A stretch of DNA of 60,505 nucleotides from an uncultured Oscillospiraceae bacterium (GTDB lineage Bacteria > Bacillota > Clostridia > Oscillospirales > Oscillospiraceae), in NCBI GenBank assembly GCA_934636655.1, contig CAKUAS010000013.1, forward strand, positions 1-60,505, read 5' to 3'. A program made the position numbers and the translations under genes. Shown in pieces: positions 16,393 to 24,962 of the stretch. The notes under the pieces are model-generated. The model had not been told where the DNA came from. It was given only the letters and a program-made list of their open reading frames with translations, and made no database searches. Each line of letters begins with the position of its first letter. Positions within the stretch are counted from its first letter, which is position 1.

Positions 16393-17567
16393 AAACTCTG
16401 TATATCGACTGCGCCATGGGCTGCGCCGGAGATATGCTCACGGCGGCGCTATTGGAGCTGCATCCCGACCGTGACGGCTTTATAGCCCGCATGAACGATG
16501 CCCTCGGCGGCAAGGCGGTGCTCTCGGCAAAGCCCGACAGAAAGTGCGGCATCACGGGAACGCACGTCACAGTGCTCATAAACGGCGACGAGGAGGGCGA
16601 GCCCGAGCATCACCATCACCCACACACGAGCGTTGCCGAGATCATGGACTTCATAGACGCCGTACCGCTTGCCAATGAAGTGAAGCGGAATGCAAAGGCG
16701 GTTTATTCGCTCATTGCCGAGGCCGAAAGTACAGTCCACGGCAAACCGATTGAAAATATACATTTTCACGAGGTAGGCTCACTTGATGCACTGGCGGATG
16801 TCCTCAGTGTGTGCGAGCTCATGTACGAGCTTGCACCCGAGAAGGTGTTGTCCTCACCGGTTAATGTCGGCTCAGGATTTGTAAAGTGTGCGCATGGTGT
16901 GCTGCCTGTGCCCGTGCCTGCGACAGAGCTTCTTTTGCGCGGCGTGCCGATCTATTCGGGGCAGATAAAGTCCGAGCTTTGCACACCCACGGGCGCTGCG
17001 CTGCTGAAGCATTTTGCCGAAGATTTCGTCCCGATGCCGGTGCTTAAGGTCGAGTATGTCGGCTACGGCACGGGCAAAAAAGACTTCGAGGCCGCAAATG
17101 TAGTGCGTGTTTTGCTCGGTGACACAGAGGAGCAAAAAGAGCAGATCGTCGAGCTCGCCTGCAACTTGGACGATATGACCCCCGAGGAGCTTGGTTTCGC
17201 AATGGAGGAACTGTTTAAGCTCGGTGCGCTGGATGTGTATTTCACCAATATTGGCATGAAAAAGAGCAGACCGGGCGTGATGCTCACCTGCATGTGCCGT
17301 GCTGCCCAGCGTGACGAAATGCTGCGCTGCATATTTAAGCACACCACGACCCTTGGAGTGCGTGAATATACATGTGACCGATACAGTCTTACACGCAGCA
17401 TCGAGACCGTCCAAACCCGCTACGGCGCTGTGCGCATAAAAACCGCCGAGGGCTACGGCGTTAGGCGCAGCAAAGCTGAGTACGACGACCTCGCAAAGCT
17501 TGCAAAAGAAAACGACGCGACGCTGTCCGAAATAAGGAATGAGACCTATAAGATAACAAAAAACTGA
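16389..17567 (+). CDS. larC: Nickel insertion protein LarC (single continuous frame)
   Basis: 392 residues. LarC is the CTP-dependent cyclometallase that places nickel in the pincer ligand. The start MKTLYIDCAMGCAGDMLTAAL, a His cluster at residues 74-79 (HHHHPH), ENIHFHEVGSLDALADV and CNLDDMTPEELGFAMEEL are typical. In Lactobacillus plantarum larC is read as LarC1/LarC2 by a programmed frameshift; here both halves are in one frame. The ATG overlaps the larE stop (ATGA). A terminator follows the stop. Confidence 0.92.
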   Translation: MKTLYIDCAMGCAGDMLTAALLELHPDRDGFIARMNDALGGKAVLSAKPDRKCGITGTHVTVLINGDEEGEPEHHHHPHTSVAEIMDFIDAVPLANEVKRNAKAVYSLIAEAESTVHGKPIENIHFHEVGSLDALADVLSVCELMYELAPEKVLSSPVNVGSGFVKCAHGVLPVPVPATELLLRGVPIYSGQIKSELCTPTGAALLKHFAEDFVPMPVLKVEYVGYGTGKKDFEAANVVRVLLGDTEEQKEQIVELACNLDDMTPEELGFAMEELFKLGALDVYFTNIGMKKSRPGVMLTCMCRAAQRDEMLRCIFKHTTTLGVREYTCDRYSLTRSIETVQTRYGAVRIKTAEGYGVRRSKAEYDDLAKLAKENDATLSEIRNETYKITKN

Positions 17568-17594
17568 TTTGTCTTTTGGCAAATCAGTTTTTTT
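17559..17594 (+). terminator. Terminator of the lar operon
   Basis: AAAACTGATTTG pairs with CAAATCAGTTTT, followed by a T run; the stem begins at the larC stop codon. Confidence 0.85.
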
Positions 17595-17628
17595 ATGAGT
17601 TAAATGCATTGCAACTGCTCTATAAGGC

Positions 17629-17684
17629 TTGCATTCCGTACCTGTCCATGCTATAATAACGCTGTTATTGATAATGGCGTTATT
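17629..17684 (+). promoter_or_regulatory. tetR promoter with overlapping palindrome
   Basis: TTGCAT (17629-17634), 17-base spacer, TATAAT (17652-17657). A 30-base imperfect palindrome (17655-17684, outer arms AATAACGC and GCGTTATT) overlaps the -10 box and the start region, which fits autoregulation by the TetR-type product. Confidence 0.65.
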
Positions 17685-17700
17685 GATTGAGGGCGAAGAT

Positions 17701-18309
17701 ATGGCAAATAAGGATCATTCTCTTGACAGCGGCATTACGCAGGCGGCGTATGAAGAGTTTCTGATACACGGTTTTCAAAAGGCCTCTCTCCACAGAATTG
17801 CGGAAAAGGCCGGTGTTACCACCGGAGCCATTTACACGAGATATAAGAATAAGGATGCGCTGTTTACAAGCCTTCTTCAGGGACTTTTGGCTGAGATGGA
17901 CGGCTATTTTGCGCCGGCAGCTGCCGAATATGAAAGGGCAGGACGGCTTGGCACGACAGAAGCCCTTTTGGATGCGATCGATTTTGAAGAGCACATCTAT
18001 ATTAAGCTTTTGACCGAGCATTATGACGAATGCACTCTGTTTTTCAGCCGCAGCGACGGTAGCTCCGTGGAAGCTATGCTCAACACGATCATGCAGAGTA
18101 AAACAGAACAGACGGTGGAATTTTTTCGTCAGGTCTACGGAAAGGCCCCCAATGCCGTCGCACTTCGCCTGCTGATGGGCTCGCAGCTTTGGTATTTCAG
18201 ACAGCTGCTCGACGAGCGTTTAGAGGAAGAAAAAATGCTTGACTGTCTGCATACGCTGCTCAGCTTCTGCAATGCGGGCTGGCGGCAATTATGCGATACT
18301 CTGAAATAG
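17701..18309 (+). CDS. TetR-family transcriptional regulator
   Basis: 202 residues from ATG 17701, which follows GAGGG. The N-terminal helix-turn-helix is typical: ITQAAYEEFLIHGFQKASL, IAEKAGVTTGAIYTRYKNKDALF. The C-terminal ligand-binding domain is not assignable by eye. It precedes the fused ECF transporter gene by 77 bases in the same direction. Its own promoter carries a palindrome, and a different palindrome family lies before three nearby operons. The ligand may be the transported compound. Confidence 0.85.
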   Translation: MANKDHSLDSGITQAAYEEFLIHGFQKASLHRIAEKAGVTTGAIYTRYKNKDALFTSLLQGLLAEMDGYFAPAAAEYERAGRLGTTEALLDAIDFEEHIYIKLLTEHYDECTLFFSRSDGSSVEAMLNTIMQSKTEQTVEFFRQVYGKAPNAVALRLLMGSQLWYFRQLLDERLEEEKMLDCLHTLLSFCNAGWRQLCDTLK

Positions 18310-18317
18310 AATACTTC

Positions 18318-18338
18318 GGGCGGTATTTCCGCCCGTTT
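18318..18338 (+). terminator. Terminator after tetR
   Basis: CGGGCGG/CCGCCCG stem with a TATTT loop followed by TTTCTT, just after the tetR stop. Confidence 0.7.
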
Positions 18339-18350
18339 CTTACGGCATTC

Positions 18351-18368
18351 AGTTAGACGCTGCTAACT
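18351..18368. promoter_or_regulatory. Putative operator 1, AGTTAG-N6-CTAACT palindrome
   Basis: The palindrome AGTTAGACGCTGCTAACT lies 18 bases before the fused ECF gene. It shares the GTTAG/CTAAC halves and spacing with sites at 22756-22775 and 23738-23771. Confidence 0.55.
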
Positions 18369-18386
18369 GAAAGAAAAGAGATAATA

Positions 18387-20546
18387 ATGATAGATTTTGA
18401 ATTTGAGTTTAAATACGCGGAGGCGAGCGCCCCGACGCTTTTAAAGACCGGCGGAAGAATTCCGAAAGGACGCTGCGTTGTGCTCTGCGGCGGCAGCGGC
18501 TGCGGAAAATCCACGCTGCTCAGGTGCATAAACGGACTGATCCCGCAGTTTTACGAGGGCGAGCTCAGGGGCTTTTGCCGCCTCGGCGGAACGGATATCT
18601 CCGGGCTTGGCATCGGCGAGACAGGCAGGCTCGCGGCCTCCGTTTTTCAGGATCCGCGAAGTCAGTTTTTCACTGTAAACAGCTCCAATGAGGTGGCGTT
18701 CGGCCTTGAAAATCACGGCTTGCCGCAGGAGAAAATACGGCAGCGTGTAGACGAGGCGTTCCGTGTATTTCACCTTGAGCGCCTGAAGGACCGCAATGTC
18801 TACGAACTGTCCAGCGGCGAACGGCAGCTCATTTCCATCCTCTCGGCCTGGGCGATGGATACAGATGTTTTTCTTCTTGACGAGCCCACGGCAAATTTGG
18901 ATTTTGCCGCGACGCAGCAGCTGAAGACCGTACTGCTTGAGCTGAAAGCACAGGGTAAGACCCTTCTGCTGAGCGAGCACCGGCTCTACTATCTTGACGA
19001 TATTGCCGATGAATACTGGGTAATGTCGGACGGCGAGATAAAAGAGAGGTACTCAGCCGATGAGGCGAAGGCCTTCACGCGTGAGCAGAGGGAAGCGCTC
19101 TCCCTACGCACGCTCGATCTTGAGCTGATAGACGTTCCTCAAAAAGCGCCGCCCGAGGATGCGCGTCAGGCGATATCCGTTTCGGAGCTGCGCTATACAT
19201 ATAGCAGACAGACGGAAGCGATCCTCTCGGGTGTGAGCTTTTCCGTTTGTGAGCATGAGATCGTCGGACTTGTGGGCGCAAACGGCTGCGGCAAAACGAC
19301 GATCGGCAAGCTGATCGCGGGGCTCTACCGACCTTCCGGCGGTAGTATCGCGCTTTTCGGAAAGGAGCAAAGGCCGAAGCAGCTGCAAAAGCAGGTGCTG
19401 TTCATCATGCAGGAAGCGGAATTTCAGTTTTTCACAAACTCCGTTTGGCATGAGCTCCAATATGGGCATACAGTGACACCGAAGCTTGAGGAAAAGGCGG
19501 AGGTGCTGCTCAAAAGCATGGGCATGTGGGAATGCCGCGACAGGCCCCCGTTTTCCCTCTCCGGCGGGCAGATGCAGAAGCTCACACTGATGATGGCGTA
19601 CCTGTCCGATAAGCCGGTCATCGTGCTCGACGAGCCCACAGCGGGGAAGGATGCCGAGAGCCTTGAGCGCTGCGCCGCTCATATCCGTGAAATGCGGAAG
19701 GAAAAAACCGTTCTTATCATCACGCGCGACCTGGAGCTTATCGCAAAGGCCTGCGACCGCTGCATCGGACTGTCGGGCGACAGTGCCGAAACGGAATTTC
19801 CCGTGCGCTCGGAGAGTGAGCTGCAAGCCGTAAGGCGGTATATGGAGAGCTTCCGACCCGCAGAGCTCCGGCCGCAGAAAAAGCACAGGGAGCTGTTTCA
19901 CCCGGTAACGAAGCTGCTGTTTCGGCTCGTTTTGATGGTCGTGATCTCCACCGCGAACAATCATCTCGTCTATGCGGTCTATGCCGCGCTTATCCTGCTG
20001 ACCGTCGCCGACGGATGGCTCGGAACGGCGTTTATCGGCGGCGCGAGCTTTGCCGCACTGTGGACGGCAAACGCGCTGCTTCCCAATACGGTGTTTTCCT
20101 TTATGCTGGTGCTGTTCCCACGAATCATCGCCATCGGTATTTCCATGTGTACGCTGATCGGGCGAAACGAGGCGAGCCGAACGCTGGCTGCGCTGCGCAA
20201 TATGAACCTGCCGGAGCGGCTCATCATGATAATGGCGGTCATCTTTCGATTCTTCCCGGTGCTGTCGGGCGACATGAAGCTGCTGCGGCAATCTGTCCGT
20301 ACCCGAGGGGCTTTTGCGACACCGTGGCAGAAGCTGCGGGCGCTCCCGTCGTATATCGAGATACTGACGGTGCCCATGGCTCTGCGCGTCATCCGCATTG
20401 CCGAGACGCTCTCCGCTTCTGCCGAGACCCGCGGCATTGATCTGCGGCTGCGAAAGAGCAATTATCTCTCGCTCTGCTTCTCGGTGTGGGACATTTTGTC
20501 CTGCGCCCTGCTGACGGCGTCTGTCGCTGCCGGCCTTATCCAGTGA
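18387..20546 (+). CDS. Fused ECF transporter: two ATPases plus EcfT membrane subunit
   Basis: 719 residues. Two ABC ATPase domains in tandem (Walker A GGSGCGKSTLL near residue 33 and GANGCGKTTIGKL near 298; signatures LSSGERQ and LSGGQMQ; Walker B FLLDEPT and IVLDEPT) are joined to an EcfT/CbiQ-like membrane domain (about residues 505-719, with several helices and the ARxxGID-like SAETRGIDLRL). EcfA, EcfA' and EcfT are usually separate proteins; here the whole energising module is one chain. The neighbour at 20605 looks like its substrate-binding S component. Substrate unknown. Confidence 0.85.
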   Translation: MIDFEFEFKYAEASAPTLLKTGGRIPKGRCVVLCGGSGCGKSTLLRCINGLIPQFYEGELRGFCRLGGTDISGLGIGETGRLAASVFQDPRSQFFTVNSSNEVAFGLENHGLPQEKIRQRVDEAFRVFHLERLKDRNVYELSSGERQLISILSAWAMDTDVFLLDEPTANLDFAATQQLKTVLLELKAQGKTLLLSEHRLYYLDDIADEYWVMSDGEIKERYSADEAKAFTREQREALSLRTLDLELIDVPQKAPPEDARQAISVSELRYTYSRQTEAILSGVSFSVCEHEIVGLVGANGCGKTTIGKLIAGLYRPSGGSIALFGKEQRPKQLQKQVLFIMQEAEFQFFTNSVWHELQYGHTVTPKLEEKAEVLLKSMGMWECRDRPPFSLSGGQMQKLTLMMAYLSDKPVIVLDEPTAGKDAESLERCAAHIREMRKEKTVLIITRDLELIAKACDRCIGLSGDSAETEFPVRSESELQAVRRYMESFRPAELRPQKKHRELFHPVTKLLFRLVLMVVISTANNHLVYAVYAALILLTVADGWLGTAFIGGASFAALWTANALLPNTVFSFMLVLFPRIIAIGISMCTLIGRNEASRTLAALRNMNLPERLIMIMAVIFRFFPVLSGDMKLLRQSVRTRGAFATPWQKLRALPSYIEILTVPMALRVIRIAETLSASAETRGIDLRLRKSNYLSLCFSVWDILSCALLTASVAAGLIQ

Positions 20547-20604
20547 CAGCCGCCCGAACAGTGGCTTTTAAAATAGAGAAACAATATCATAAGGAGTTTT
20601 TACC

Positions 20605-21009
20605 ATGAGCACAGCAGCAAACAAATTAAAAATCAAGGACATTATAACCGTCGTCTTGTTGGCACTCATCAACGTTGTGATCTTCTTTGCAAGCTCGCTT
20701 TTGTACGCAACGCCGGTCACTATCATTCTGATGCCCGTATTCTTCGCCATTCTTGAAGGCGTTGTCTATTTTATAATCGGAACAAAGGTCAAAAAGCCCG
20801 GCGCTATACTTATTTACAGCATCGTACGCGCCATTATGGGCGGCTATCTGCCGTACATCGTTCTGTTCATCCTCTCCGGCGTCATTGCGGAGCTTGTTCT
20901 GTGGAAGGTCGGCTACGGCAACGGAAAAGCACTGACCATAAGCTATGTCATGAATCAGGTGTTTGCCGCCATCGGCAAGAAGATAGTAAAAAAGCACCTT
21001 GCGGCTTAA
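20605..21009 (+). CDS. Short MptD-like ECF S component
   Basis: 134 residues, with AAGGAG before the ATG. About four membrane helices (ITVVLLALINVVIFFAS, PVTIILMPVFFAILEGVVYF, ILIYSIVRAIMGGYLPYIV, FILSGVIAELVLW). The pattern IMGGYLPY...ISGVIAE and the pairing with a fused ECF module fit the MptD family of S components. Family members are usually about 180-200 residues with six helices, so this one lacks the last part; it ends at a clean stop followed by a terminator. It may be a truncated or minimal S component. Assignment is by similarity and context. Confidence 0.6.
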   Translation: MSTAANKLKIKDIITVVLLALINVVIFFASSLLYATPVTIILMPVFFAILEGVVYFIIGTKVKKPGAILIYSIVRAIMGGYLPYIVLFILSGVIAELVLWKVGYGNGKALTISYVMNQVFAAIGKKIVKKHLAA

Positions 21010-21023
21010 TAGATGAAAATTAA

Positions 21024-21053
21024 GAGCCCGACTCCTGCACGGAGTCGGGCTTT
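21024..21053. terminator. Bidirectional terminator between convergent operons
   Basis: AGCCCGACTCC pairs with GGAGTCGGGCT around a short loop, followed by TTTAGC; AAG/CTT extensions make it usable from both sides. Confidence 0.75.
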
Positions 21054-21059
21054 AGCATA

Positions 21060-22013
21060 TTATTTTTTCAAAATATCCGTTATCCTGGCAAAATCCTCTC
21101 TTGCCTCTTTGAAGTACGGAAGCATGCAGTAGCAATGCACCATTTTCGGGCGGGCAAAGGCGGCATACGGAACATTTGCACGTTTGCAGGCTGCCTCAAA
21201 GTCCGGCAGAGCGCCGTAGAGGACTTCGTCTGCGGAATAGAAGAAGCTGAAATCGCCCACGCCGCTGAAATCGCCGCGCGAGCCTGAGATCATATAGTCC
21301 GGAACATTCTCCTGTCCGTGGCGCATGAAGTTTTCAACCGTCACCATGAAAGCGTAGTCAATGGCGACATCATTGTCATTAAGTGCCTGCATCCGAGCCT
21401 TTTCGGCATCATTCCACGGCACTTCTCCGGGTGAGACTGCAACAATATGCCTCGGCTGCGGCAAAGGCTCGGGCTGGGCGCTGTTGTGTGCAGCAATGCC
21501 GAGTGCCAGTGCACCGCCGGAGGAAAAGCCGCAGGTGCTGACATTCCCGCCGCCGTACAGCTCGATCATTATGCGGTAGCATTCATATACCATACCGTAT
21601 GTTTCGGTGATGCAGTGTTCCATACAGAGAGGGTAAAACGGGAACCATACATCACAGCCGGTGTCTCGCATCAGCTTGCGCATCACGGGAAGGTCACCCT
21701 TGTCGGGGCCGATGACCATTCCGCCGCCAAAGAAGTAGAGGATCGCACGCTCCGACGGTTCCGGTTTTTCACGAACGATCAGGCACGGAAAACCGTTTAC
21801 GGTGATCGTCTCATAATATGCTTTGTGGTCGCTTGGCGTAAAAACTCCGCGATTACGATTCTGCTTTTCGATGACCTTCCGAATTTCCGCCTCCGGCAGC
21901 CTGAAGGCCTTTTTCGCGCCGGAAAGCTTATATGCACCGCGCAGCAAAGAGGCGAAAACGCTTATCTTCCCGCCATTTCCGAGTAACACACATTCTGTCA
22001 TTTTTTCAGACAT
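21060..22013 (-). CDS. Alpha/beta hydrolase, HSL/esterase-like
   Basis: 317 residues. The oxyanion-hole region reads YFFGGGMV (FGGG in place of the HGGG of hormone-sensitive-lipase esterases), the nucleophile elbow GFSSGGAL (GxSxG), and a late KMVHCY likely supplies the catalytic His. There is no signal peptide, so it is cytoplasmic. GAGGAGG before the ATG lies inside the end of the upstream membrane-protein gene, so the two form one operon. The loss of the first His of HGGG is unusual. The substrate is unknown; the transporter operon nearby hints at processing of an imported ester, which is inference. Confidence 0.75.
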   Translation of the reverse strand: MSEKMTECVLLGNGGKISVFASLLRGAYKLSGAKKAFRLPEAEIRKVIEKQNRNRGVFTPSDHKAYYETITVNGFPCLIVREKPEPSERAILYFFGGGMVIGPDKGDLPVMRKLMRDTGCDVWFPFYPLCMEHCITETYGMVYECYRIMIELYGGGNVSTCGFSSGGALALGIAAHNSAQPEPLPQPRHIVAVSPGEVPWNDAEKARMQALNDNDVAIDYAFMVTVENFMRHGQENVPDYMISGSRGDFSGVGDFSFFYSADEVLYGALPDFEAACKRANVPYAAFARPKMVHCYCMLPYFKEAREDFARITDILKK

Positions 22014-22014
22014 A

Positions 22015-22737
22015 TCAGTCTACCTCCTCTTTTATAGCTTTCTTTTGCCTGCTCGCCCAAACTGCGTTTGCAAGCATCCAAATGCACAGTGCCGCATTGC
22101 CAGAGCCTTGGCTCAGAACAAAATCCCATGTCGAGATCTCTGCCCCGAGTGCCTGACGTATGTCGGGGATCAGCACAAACACGAGCTGAAAAACGATCAT
22201 ATGCACAGCAAACATCCACCGCGGCAGGACAGTCTTTTTTGTCAGCACCGCAAATGCGCTTGCGAGGATCAGCAGTATCATTCCCACATAGGAAAAGTAC
22301 ATTGAGGGCATTAGCCTACTGTATTGCGCCTGTATCAGCGCCGCTGTTTCCTCACGCCCGAGAATCGGCGAGAGAATGCTCGTCCAGTCGGCAAGACTGC
22401 CGATAAAAAGGTGCAGAGCACCGGCTGTGGCTATGTAGATCACGCCGCCGGCAAGAACCGCCGTTCGTGTCTTGCGGTACTGCGGATGTATCTGCCGATA
22501 GGATACACGCACGGTGAAAAAACCGAGTGCCATGCCGCAAAGCCCCGCTGCGATCAGCAGAGGCAGCCGCCATTGATCCCATGACCTGCTAAGATATGCC
22601 TCCCGCGCAAACAGTCCGCTGTCGCTCTGACTTGCCGGTATAACACTCAGACAAAGGTCGCCGACAAGCATCAAAAACGCTCCGAGCGCACCGAGCAGAG
22701 AGTCCCGCCTGTAAGATTTAAGCTCAAGAAGATTCAT
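22015..22737 (-). CDS. Multi-helix membrane protein, DUF6796-like
   Basis: 240 residues with about six membrane helices (GALGAFLMLVGDLCLSVIPA, LLIAAGLCGMALGFFTV, VLAGGVIYIATAGALHLFIG, MYFSYVGMILLILASAFAV, and others). It resembles the DUF6796 family of uncharacterised Firmicutes membrane proteins; that name is from memory of the pattern and is moderately sure. It is transcribed with the downstream hydrolase (1-base gap between stop and next ATG). A GTTAGC palindrome lies 19 bases before the start. Confidence 0.55.
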   Translation of the reverse strand: MNLLELKSYRRDSLLGALGAFLMLVGDLCLSVIPASQSDSGLFAREAYLSRSWDQWRLPLLIAAGLCGMALGFFTVRVSYRQIHPQYRKTRTAVLAGGVIYIATAGALHLFIGSLADWTSILSPILGREETAALIQAQYSRLMPSMYFSYVGMILLILASAFAVLTKKTVLPRWMFAVHMIVFQLVFVLIPDIRQALGAEISTWDFVLSQGSGNAALCIWMLANAVWASRQKKAIKEEVD

Positions 22738-22755
22738 TGTCAGTTCTCCTTTACA

Positions 22756-22775
22756 AAGTTAGCGTTTGCTAACTT
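22756..22775. promoter_or_regulatory. Putative operator 2, palindrome AAGTTAGCGTTTGCTAACTT
   Basis: 8-bp inverted arms around GTTT, just upstream of the minus-strand membrane-protein/hydrolase operon. It has the same core as the sites at 18351 and 23738. Confidence 0.6.
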
Positions 22776-22909
22776 GGCCGTTTTCAAAAAGCCGCCGTAA
22801 GCGGCATTTATTAATTAACATTATAACATCGGTTCTGCGCAAGCACATATGAAGCTTAAATCAGCGAAGAAAAATTTAAAACTTCGGCATGCAGTGTTAA
22901 ACGGATTAA

Positions 22910-22940
22910 GGGGCACAGCTCTGTATGAACTGTGCCCCTC
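22910..22940 (-). terminator. Hairpin after the ZinT-like lipoprotein gene
   Basis: AGGGGCACAG pairs with CTGTGCCCCT about 34 bases beyond the stop codon on the minus strand. No long T run follows, so termination strength is uncertain. Confidence 0.5.
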
Positions 22941-22973
22941 GGCGAGATATTCAACTTGGTTAGATGAGTTTTA

Positions 22974-23717
22974 TCACTCGGACAGGTTTTCGGTGCAGAA
23001 GAGTTTGATGCAATTCTCGATCATCGCCTGATCATAGTCCGTGGAAATGCCGGAGGCCAGCCAGTAGGCATAATTGCCCGAATCGTATTTACCCAGAGCA
23101 TCCAGGTCACTGCCATAGCGGAACTCAATGTGATAGGTGGTGGTGTTGGTATCGGGCGCAATGCAGAAGTAAGTAAACTCGCTGGAATCGGCGTCATCGC
23201 TTTCAAACTCATACAGACCGCGTATATCCTCCATGCCCACATAGTGATAGGTGTGGGAGAACAGTTCCTTGCCGTCTGCATAATAGCCGCGAATTGTGTA
23301 AGTCGAGCCGTCGAACTCCAGCTTGCTCAGTCCCTCGGTGAAGGCACAGTCGTAAGCGCCGCCGCCGTTTGCGTAAGCCTTTACGGCCTCCTCGCCGTAA
23401 ACGGTGCCGGTGACCATGGATGAGAGCTTATCGTAGGCAGCCTGCGCGTTCTCCTCGCCGACCAAAGCGGCGCAGTTATCCAGCCAGGTCTGCGTATACT
23501 TGCTGTCGAGAATAACGGGCCAAAGCTCCTGATAACTGCCGGTCAGATCCTTGAGCAGCTTCTCGGCAGCTACCTTGTTCTCGTCAGCGGCGGTATCTGT
23601 GACTGCCGGGGCATCGGTGGGCTGAGTATCCTTATCGTTTGTGTTTCCGCAGCCTGTGAGGACGGAAAACGACAGAGTCAGTGCGAGGAACAGGCTCAGT
23701 AATTTCTTCTGTTTCAT
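22974..23717 (-). CDS. Lipoprotein with ZinT/YodA-like domain
   Basis: 247 residues. Signal peptide and lipobox LTGC (Cys23), an acidic/Thr linker, then about 180 residues resembling ZinT: SYQELWPVILDSKYTQTWLDN, YVGMEDIRGLYEFES, FTYFCIAPDTNTTTYHIEFRYGSD, GNYAYWLASGI. ZinT domains bind zinc with a His trio; here most of those positions are Tyr or Phe (YHIEF in place of HFHI), so metal binding may be lost or changed. A strong AGGAGG precedes the start. A 34-base palindrome with the GTTAGC core lies just upstream. Its gene lies beside an AraC-type regulator. Confidence 0.65.
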   Translation of the reverse strand: MKQKKLLSLFLALTLSFSVLTGCGNTNDKDTQPTDAPAVTDTAADENKVAAEKLLKDLTGSYQELWPVILDSKYTQTWLDNCAALVGEENAQAAYDKLSSMVTGTVYGEEAVKAYANGGGAYDCAFTEGLSKLEFDGSTYTIRGYYADGKELFSHTYHYVGMEDIRGLYEFESDDADSSEFTYFCIAPDTNTTTYHIEFRYGSDLDALGKYDSGNYAYWLASGISTDYDQAMIENCIKLFCTENLSE

Positions 23718-23737
23718 TAATTATTCCTCCTGCAAGA

Positions 23738-23771
23738 AAGTGGCGAGTTAGCAAATGCTAACTCGCCACTT
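23738..23771. promoter_or_regulatory. Putative operator 3 / hairpin, perfect 34-base palindrome
   Basis: Two perfect 16-base arms (AAGTGGCGAGTTAGCA and its complement) around AA. The inner 16 bases, GTTAGCAAATGCTAAC, match operators 1 and 2. It lies between the AraC-type gene and the lipoprotein ribosome site, so it could also terminate the AraC transcript. Confidence 0.6.
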
Positions 23772-23827
23772 ATTTTAAAAGAATCCTTTACTTATTGCAA
23801 TGACTGAGCGGACCGATTTCTATCCAT

Positions 23828-24841
23828 TCAGACTTTCTCGCGATATGCTGTCGGTGAGATACCATACTCCGCACAAAACGCAGACGTGAATTTGTTGGGA
23901 TTCTGATAACCGATCTGCAAGGCGATTTCACCGACCGTCGCTCTGCTCTCTTTAAGCAATCGCTCCGCCACTTGCAGGCGGTACTTTTTCATGTAGGCGT
24001 AAACGGAATCTCCATAAACACCGCGGAAGCACTTTTTCATGACAGTCGGTGATATGTCAAATCGCTCCGACAGCTCGTCGATAGTATAGTGTTCGGAAAA
24101 GTGCTCCACAAGAAATGCGTGGATCTGCTTGATGGCTTCAATCTGCGCCGCAGGAAAGGAGGGGTGCTTTGAGGCACTGCCGGCAGGGTCAAGTCCTGTC
24201 AGGATCAGCAGCAGTTCCAACACCTTGACGCGAATATAGCCCCGGCGTATGGTGGATGGAACCTTGTACAGCTCAGAAAAGATATGTTCTACGGTTGGGT
24301 CCGCCCGGATGATCGTAAATTCTTCCGAGCGGGACAGCGCCTTGACTCGGTCGAGATCTACCGCCAACAGTCCCAGCACCATTTTCATTTCCTCCGTGAC
24401 CGAGGAAAAGTCGATGGTCACGGTAATGCCGTGATAGTGTGAGGTTGGGAACTCGGACTGGTGTGCGCTTTCGTGCAGGGAACAGAGGGATAGATCGCCT
24501 GCCGATATATAGCAATACTGATCTATACCGAACAGGCATTCGCAGCGGCCCTCTTTGCAGTAGTTTATCTCCATGACATGGGAGGCCGGCTGCTGATGCT
24601 TGTTGCAGTATGCCATGTGCATATCGTTATAAACAAGCTCAATGCCCGGAAAAGCTCGATACAGCGTAATATCTCCTGTGCCGCTTTCGTTTTCCAAATG
24701 AAAGCGGTTGTCGCCGCTGCCTGCCGAAAGGCTTTCATGGGCAGAGACGCCGTAGAGATCGATACTTGTGAAACTGTCGGATATACCTGTATTTTCTTCC
24801 GAGAGCAAGATGTTTTTTGCCAGCTCGTAGGGATTTGCCAT
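23828..24841 (-). CDS. AraC-family transcriptional regulator
   Basis: 337 residues. The C-terminal ~100 residues form the double helix-turn-helix of AraC proteins (YTIDELSERFDISPTVMKKCFRGVYG ... VGEIALQIGYQNPNKFTSAFCAEYGISPTAYR). The N-terminal ~220 residues resemble the sensor half of the PchR-like AraC group (HVMEINYCKEGRCECLFG). Such regulators often sit beside transporter operons in Clostridia. It probably controls the lipoprotein and/or the ECF block; targets are not proven. Confidence 0.85.
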   Translation of the reverse strand: MANPYELAKNILLSEENTGISDSFTSIDLYGVSAHESLSAGSGDNRFHLENESGTGDITLYRAFPGIELVYNDMHMAYCNKHQQPASHVMEINYCKEGRCECLFGIDQYCYISAGDLSLCSLHESAHQSEFPTSHYHGITVTIDFSSVTEEMKMVLGLLAVDLDRVKALSRSEEFTIIRADPTVEHIFSELYKVPSTIRRGYIRVKVLELLLILTGLDPAGSASKHPSFPAAQIEAIKQIHAFLVEHFSEHYTIDELSERFDISPTVMKKCFRGVYGDSVYAYMKKYRLQVAERLLKESRATVGEIALQIGYQNPNKFTSAFCAEYGISPTAYREKV

Positions 24842-24905
24842 CGGTCGCTCACCTGCCGCTTCAATAATCTATCCAAAATGTATCACATGAGCGGCTGTCG
24901 GTCAA

Positions 24906-24929
24906 GGCTCCCGTCATATGACGGGAGCC
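24906..24929. terminator. Perfect 24-base palindrome between araC-type and DUF11 genes
   Basis: GGCTCCCGTCATATGACGGGAGCC without a T run on either side. It could be a hairpin or a protein-binding site. Confidence 0.4.
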
Positions 24930-24962
24930 GTTCCGTTTGGAACAAATAAAATTGACGCAGTA

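Noticed and set aside
16389..17567. Programmed frameshift in larC
   Set aside because: The frame is continuous through both halves, so no frameshift is needed here.
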